Origin: CAYFRC01 sp050946115
Lineage (GTDB): Bacteria; Bacillota; Clostridia; Christensenellales; Aristaeellaceae
Assembly (NCBI GenBank): GCA_050946115.1
Contig: JBMNUF010000008.1
Location: 54,193 to 118,192 of the forward strand
Reading direction: 5' to 3'
Length of the DNA stretch: 64,000 nt
The notes below the pieces were generated by a model, which was not told where the DNA came from, did no database searches, and saw only the letters and a program-made list of their open reading frames with translations. Of the stretch, positions 60,652 through 64,000 are shown piece after piece. The translations under genes were made by a program, and so were the position numbers. The stretch's first letter is position 1. The number at the start of each line of letters is the position of its first letter.

Positions 60652-60746
60652 CCTCGGGTCGGACGGAGAAGCGACGTTAAGGATTCGGACACCCCCGTAA
60701 GGGAATTTACATGAAGTCCGGCGCCTGATTACATTACATTTGCGTT
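60652..60746 (+). other. Untranslated tail of the housekeeping operon
   Basis: No gene is supported. A 5-codon ORF (MKSGA) at 60712-60729 is too short to call. CGGAC/GTCCG (around 60694-60722) brackets a small CCC/GGG helix and could fold, but I know no RNA family with this shape. Confidence 0.3.
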
Positions 60747-60786
60747 CCTCGGCGGGGAGATACTCCCCTGCCGAGGGCGTTTTTTT
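60747..60786 (+). terminator. Terminator of the housekeeping operon
   Basis: CCTCGGCGGGG...CCCCTGCCGAGG followed by GCGTTTTTTT. Confidence 0.92.
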
Positions 60787-60838
60787 ACCCTTTGAAGCGG
60801 GAAGCGGCGGGTTTTTGCGATATGTCCTTCGAATAATC

Positions 60839-60867
60839 TTGAAATGGCGTGCCGTGCGTGATATAGT
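60839..60867 (+). promoter_or_regulatory. Promoter of the LRR protein gene
   Basis: TTGAAA, 17-bp spacer, TATAGT. Its predicted start near 60874 rules out the ATG at 60740 and the GTG at 60869. Confidence 0.78.
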
Positions 60868-60901
60868 AGTGTCATCGACGAAAAAGGAAGGGAGACGGTT
60901 C

Positions 60902-63760
60902 ATTCTGAAAAACGGCATCGGGGAGGCGCAGAGAGAGGTTTTTCTCTGCGGAACGTACAAGTACGCAGTCTTGGAGGACGGAACGGCGGAGATTGTCCGC
61001 TATCTCGGGAAAGGCGACGAGGTGGAGATCCCCTCAAAGTTGGATGGGCATGCGGTAACGGCTATCGGGGATTCTGCATTTGGGTGGTGCGAATCCTTTA
61101 CGAGCATTTCCATCCCGGACACCGTCACGGCGATTGGGGACAAGGCGTTTCGGGACTGCGAATCCCTGACGAGCATTGATTTGCCAAACTCCGTCACTGC
61201 GATTGGAAAAGAGGCGTTTCGGAACTGCGAATCCCTGACGGAGATCGACCTACCGGATTCCCTCACGGCGATCGGAGAAAAGGCGTTTGCGTGGTGTCAT
61301 TCTCTGACGAGCATCACCATACCCGATTCCGTAATGACCGTCCCGGCGAATTTTATTTTGTCTTGCCAGTGCCTTGCGTCTATAAACGTTTCGCCTGAAC
61401 ACAAAGCGTTTGCTGTGGTCGACGGCGTGTTGTTTGACAAATCGAAGAAAAAAATTCTTCGCTGCCCCACAGTGGTACCTTCCCGAACGTATGCCATTCC
61501 GCAGGGCGTCGTCGAGATCGGAAAAGCCGCGTTTGAGCATTGTGAACTCAACAGTATTACCATCCCGGACTCCGTCACCGCGATAGGAGATTTTGCATTT
61601 CATTATTGTGAATTTCTTAGAGATATTTCCATTCCAAACTCCGTCACGACGATTGGAGATGCTGCGTTTCATTTTTGTCCATCCCTATGGGATATAACCA
61701 TCCCGGACTCCGTCACGGAGATCGGAGAATATGCGTTTGCATATTGTCACCTAATGAGTGTAACCATTCCGAACTCCGTCGTGACCGTGGGCGCGAATCC
61801 CTTTGAGAGATGTAAATATCTTTTATCCATCAACGTGTCGCCGAACCATGGTACGTTGGCGGTGGTTGACGGCGCATTGGTCGAAAAGGCGACGAAGAGA
61901 CTCATCAGCTATCCCGCATTCAATAAATCCGAAATGTATACGATTCCGCAGGGGATTATCACTATCGGAGATTATGCGTTTTGTGACTGTGCGTTTTTAA
62001 AGGGTATTACCGTGCCAGACACCGTCACGGAGATTGGGAAATGGGCGTTTGCATCTTGTGGAGCGCTAAGGAGTATTGCTATTCCGAATTCCGTTGCGAA
62101 GATTGGGGAAGGCACATTTTCGGGGTGCGAAGACCTTACGGGTATTCATATCCCCGACGCCGTTACGGCGATTGATAATTCTACTTTTCTATCTTGCAGA
62201 ACCCTCGAAAGCATCGTAATCCCCGACGCCGTCACGAGGATTGGCAATGGGGCATTCTTAGCTTGTAAATCGCTGACGCATATTACCGTGCCGAATTCCG
62301 TTACGGAGATCGGCGCACATGTGTTTGAAGCCTGTGCAAACCTAAAAAGCATTGTGCTTTCAAACTCCATCACTGCGATCGGGAACGGCGCGTTTCAGGA
62401 ATGCGGCAAACTTACGGACATTGTCATACCCGATGGCACCGCATCGATCGGCGAATCTGCGTTTGAAGACTGCGTATCGTTGAAGACGATATCCCTGCCG
62501 AATTCCGTCGCGTCGATCGGAGATGCGGCGTTCAAATGCTGTTTTTCGTTGGCAGGTATAGAGATACAGGGTGCCGTTTCGTCGATCGGCGAGGATACGT
62601 TTTTTCGCTGCGAATCCATGACGGAGGCTATCCTGCCGAACTCCGTCACGTCGATCGGTGAATCCGCGTTTTATGGCTGTGAGTCCCTGACGGATTTCAC
62701 CCTGCCCGAATCCGTCGCGGAGATTGGAGACGGCGCGTTCGCCGATTGCGAATCCCTAAAGAGCATTGCAATACCGAATGCCGCCTTGCGTATCGGCGCG
62801 AATCCCTTTGCGCAATGCGATTCGCTTGGATCGATACATGTGTCGCCGGAACATGGTGCATTTGCCGCAGTCGGCGGCGTGCTGTTCGACAAGGCGATGA
62901 AAAGGCTGATCTGCTGCCCGGCGGGCATTTCCGCTGAGGCGTATGCCATCCCAGAGGGCGTTGCTTCTGTCGACGAGGGCGCGTTTTCGGGCTGCCGCGC
63001 CCTGAAACGCATTGTCGCGCCCAACTCCGTCACAACAATCGGGGCGCGCGCGTTTTCGCGTTGCGAATCGCTGACGGATCTCGTCCTGCCGGACTGCGTT
63101 ACGAAGATAGGGGATAGAGCGTTCCTTCGCTGTTATTCGCTGGCGAATTTTTCCCTGCCGAATTCCCTTGAGGCGATTGAAGAGAGGACATTTGAAGGCT
63201 GTAAATCGCTGAAGGAAATTTCTATCCCGAAATCCGTTGCGTCGATCGGAGACTATGCGTTCAGCAACTGTGCATCCCTGACGCATATTGCCATTCCCGA
63301 TGCCGTCACAACCGCCCGTGCGGATTTGTTTGCGAATTGTCGCTCTCTCGCGTCGATTCACGTTTCGCCGGAACACAAAACGCTCGCCACGCTCGACGGC
63401 GTGTTGTTCGACAAGGCGATGCAAACGCTGATCTGCTACCCCATGGGGAGGATCGCCGAAACGTATGCCATCCCGCAGGGCGTCGTCGAGATCGGGTATT
63501 TCGCATTTAGGCGCAGCGCGCTCAAGAACATTTTCATCCCGGATTCCGTCATAAAGATTGGGGTTTGCGCGTTTGAACGTTCCTCCGTGAAGCGCATTGT
63601 CGTGCCAAATACCGTCACGGAAATCGAAAGATATGCGTTTCGCGACTGCGAGGCGCTGGTGTTGGTCGTCGGCCGCGATTCTGCTGCACATCAAGCGATA
63701 CAGCATCTCGGCTACGTTCGATATGTCTTTGCCGACAGCCCCGACGAACCGAACGGCTGA
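60902..63760 (+). CDS. Large BspA-type leucine-rich repeat protein
   Basis: About 950 residues of LRR_5 repeats of ~23 residues (for example VTAIGDKAFRDCESLTSIDLP), more than 30 in all, with no signal peptide, membrane helix or anchor. Four longer modules interrupt them, each with SI(N/H)VSPEH ... VLFDK ... (A/T)IPQG, near 61370, 61825, 62830 and 63350. The start is uncertain: GGAAGGGAGA (60886-60894) is the RBS and only ATT (60902) or CTG (60905) follow at the right distance, so a non-AUG start is implied. In the family, LRR proteins bind host or bacterial surfaces; this one may stay inside the cell or leave by another route. Confidence 0.78.
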   Translation: MLKNGIGEAQREVFLCGTYKYAVLEDGTAEIVRYLGKGDEVEIPSKLDGHAVTAIGDSAFGWCESFTSISIPDTVTAIGDKAFRDCESLTSIDLPNSVTAIGKEAFRNCESLTEIDLPDSLTAIGEKAFAWCHSLTSITIPDSVMTVPANFILSCQCLASINVSPEHKAFAVVDGVLFDKSKKKILRCPTVVPSRTYAIPQGVVEIGKAAFEHCELNSITIPDSVTAIGDFAFHYCEFLRDISIPNSVTTIGDAAFHFCPSLWDITIPDSVTEIGEYAFAYCHLMSVTIPNSVVTVGANPFERCKYLLSINVSPNHGTLAVVDGALVEKATKRLISYPAFNKSEMYTIPQGIITIGDYAFCDCAFLKGITVPDTVTEIGKWAFASCGALRSIAIPNSVAKIGEGTFSGCEDLTGIHIPDAVTAIDNSTFLSCRTLESIVIPDAVTRIGNGAFLACKSLTHITVPNSVTEIGAHVFEACANLKSIVLSNSITAIGNGAFQECGKLTDIVIPDGTASIGESAFEDCVSLKTISLPNSVASIGDAAFKCCFSLAGIEIQGAVSSIGEDTFFRCESMTEAILPNSVTSIGESAFYGCESLTDFTLPESVAEIGDGAFADCESLKSIAIPNAALRIGANPFAQCDSLGSIHVSPEHGAFAAVGGVLFDKAMKRLICCPAGISAEAYAIPEGVASVDEGAFSGCRALKRIVAPNSVTTIGARAFSRCESLTDLVLPDCVTKIGDRAFLRCYSLANFSLPNSLEAIEERTFEGCKSLKEISIPKSVASIGDYAFSNCASLTHIAIPDAVTTARADLFANCRSLASIHVSPEHKTLATLDGVLFDKAMQTLICYPMGRIAETYAIPQGVVEIGYFAFRRSALKNIFIPDSVIKIGVCAFERSSVKRIVVPNTVTEIERYAFRDCEALVLVVGRDSAAHQAIQHLGYVRYVFADSPDEPNG

Positions 63761-63770
63761 AGGCGCAACA

Positions 63771-63808
63771 AAGCGGGCGGCGAGGGTTTTTCTCGTCGCC
63801 CGCTCTTT
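63771..63808. terminator. Terminator between the LRR gene and hflX
   Basis: AAAGCGGGCGGCGAG...CTCGTCGCCCGCTCTTT: a long stem with short A- and T-runs, usable by both converging genes. Confidence 0.85.
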
Positions 63809-63829
63809 GGTTTTGGCGTATCGCGCCGC

Positions 63830-64000
63830 CTATTCCTTCAGCAGCGCGATGCCCATTTTCTCTAACTTTTGCAATAGCGCAGCGTCCGCATACGCCTGCA
63901 CGCGCGTGCCCTCCGGCAGGTATTCCTCGCTCTCGACCTGGCCGTATTCGTGCAGCAGGTTGAGCGATGCGCCCTTGTCGTAGGGGATGACCGCATCGAT
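63830..64000 (-). CDS. hflX: GTPase HflX, C-terminal end
   Basis: The minus-strand frame is open to the window edge; the last 56 residues are IDAVIPYDKGASLNLLHEYGQVESEEYLPEGTRVQA and on to a TAG at 63830-63832. The segment IPYxxGxLxxLxHExGxVxxEEYxPEGTRV is the C-terminal domain of HflX, a ribosome-binding GTPase that splits stalled 70S ribosomes. The GTPase domain is outside the window. Confidence 0.85.
   Translation of the reverse strand: MDAVIPYDKGASLNLLHEYGQVESEEYLPEGTRVQAYADAALLQKLEKMGIALLKE

Noticed and set aside
60712..60729. Five-codon leader ORF (MKSGA) before a terminator
   Set aside because: It has a passable RBS, but the terminator after it ends an operon rather than preceding a regulated gene; the LRR gene has its own promoter downstream.

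Overview
The window is a GC-rich (roughly 60% by eye) chromosomal segment of an anaerobic, probably gut-type, Clostridia-like bacterium. The evidence is a glycyl radical enzyme with its activase, rubrerythrin, gene orders such as lepA-hemW, gyrB-gyrA and polA-coaE, CUT1-type sugar transporters without their own ATPase, many Shine-Dalgarno-led genes with sigma-A promoters spaced at 17 bp, and secreted Big2-like and BspA-type leucine-rich-repeat proteins. A Christensenellales-like relative is my guess; nothing here fixes the genus. No rRNA, tRNA or CRISPR array was seen.

Layout. 1-3363: 3' end of lepA, a surface PIG-L deacetylase and hemW. 3364-6170: an AT-rich foreign scar with a decayed serine recombinase tail, an HNH endonuclease and a restriction-modification protein truncated before its methylase core. 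6288-14185: a kinase-like gene, a sugar ABC transporter, and an operon of KDPG aldolase-VOC fusion, aldo-keto reductase and zinc alcohol dehydrogenase. Back-to-back consensus promoters at 14218-14323 also drive a glycyl radical enzyme and its activase (14345-17325). A Fic protein follows. 18704-24380 (minus strand): gyrB, gyrA, a homologue of the Anabaena sensory rhodopsin transducer, and a class II aldolase. 24555-30589: an oligopeptide transporter, with its binding protein divergent from oppBCDF and a decayed copy of the 5' end of oppB in front of the real gene.

30663-38037: rubrerythrin, a Gfo/Idh oxidoreductase, and polA-coaE-lytic transglycosylase-lipoprotein. 38108-43028: an SH3 protein, a GT2-GtrA glycosyltransferase and four tandem paralogous secreted proteins, the fourth interrupted by a DNA block carrying a GNAT acetyltransferase. 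43090-46961: a heterodimeric ABC exporter behind a leader with an 18-codon ORF, an attenuator-type terminator and a possible antiterminator. 47050-53772: nucleotidyltransferase, dCMP deaminase, a GlsB-type membrane protein, a GH127-like enzyme and two secreted proteins. 53970-60651: a tightly packed housekeeping operon (ACT protein, alr, 5-FTHF cyclo-ligase, membrane protein, rsmD, coaD, coiled-coil protein, thiI, pseudouridine synthase). 60902-63760: a large LRR protein without a signal peptide or AUG start. The 3' end of hflX closes the window.

The strongest leads are the exporter attenuator (46782-46961), the rhodopsin-transducer homologue with a sugar-phosphate aldolase behind gyrBA, the interrupted paralog array, the HNH/truncated restriction gene pair with its three-half-site palindrome, and the divergent glycyl-radical/KDPG-aldolase locus. 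Start sites below were chosen from ribosome binding sites and promoters and often differ from the longest open frame.
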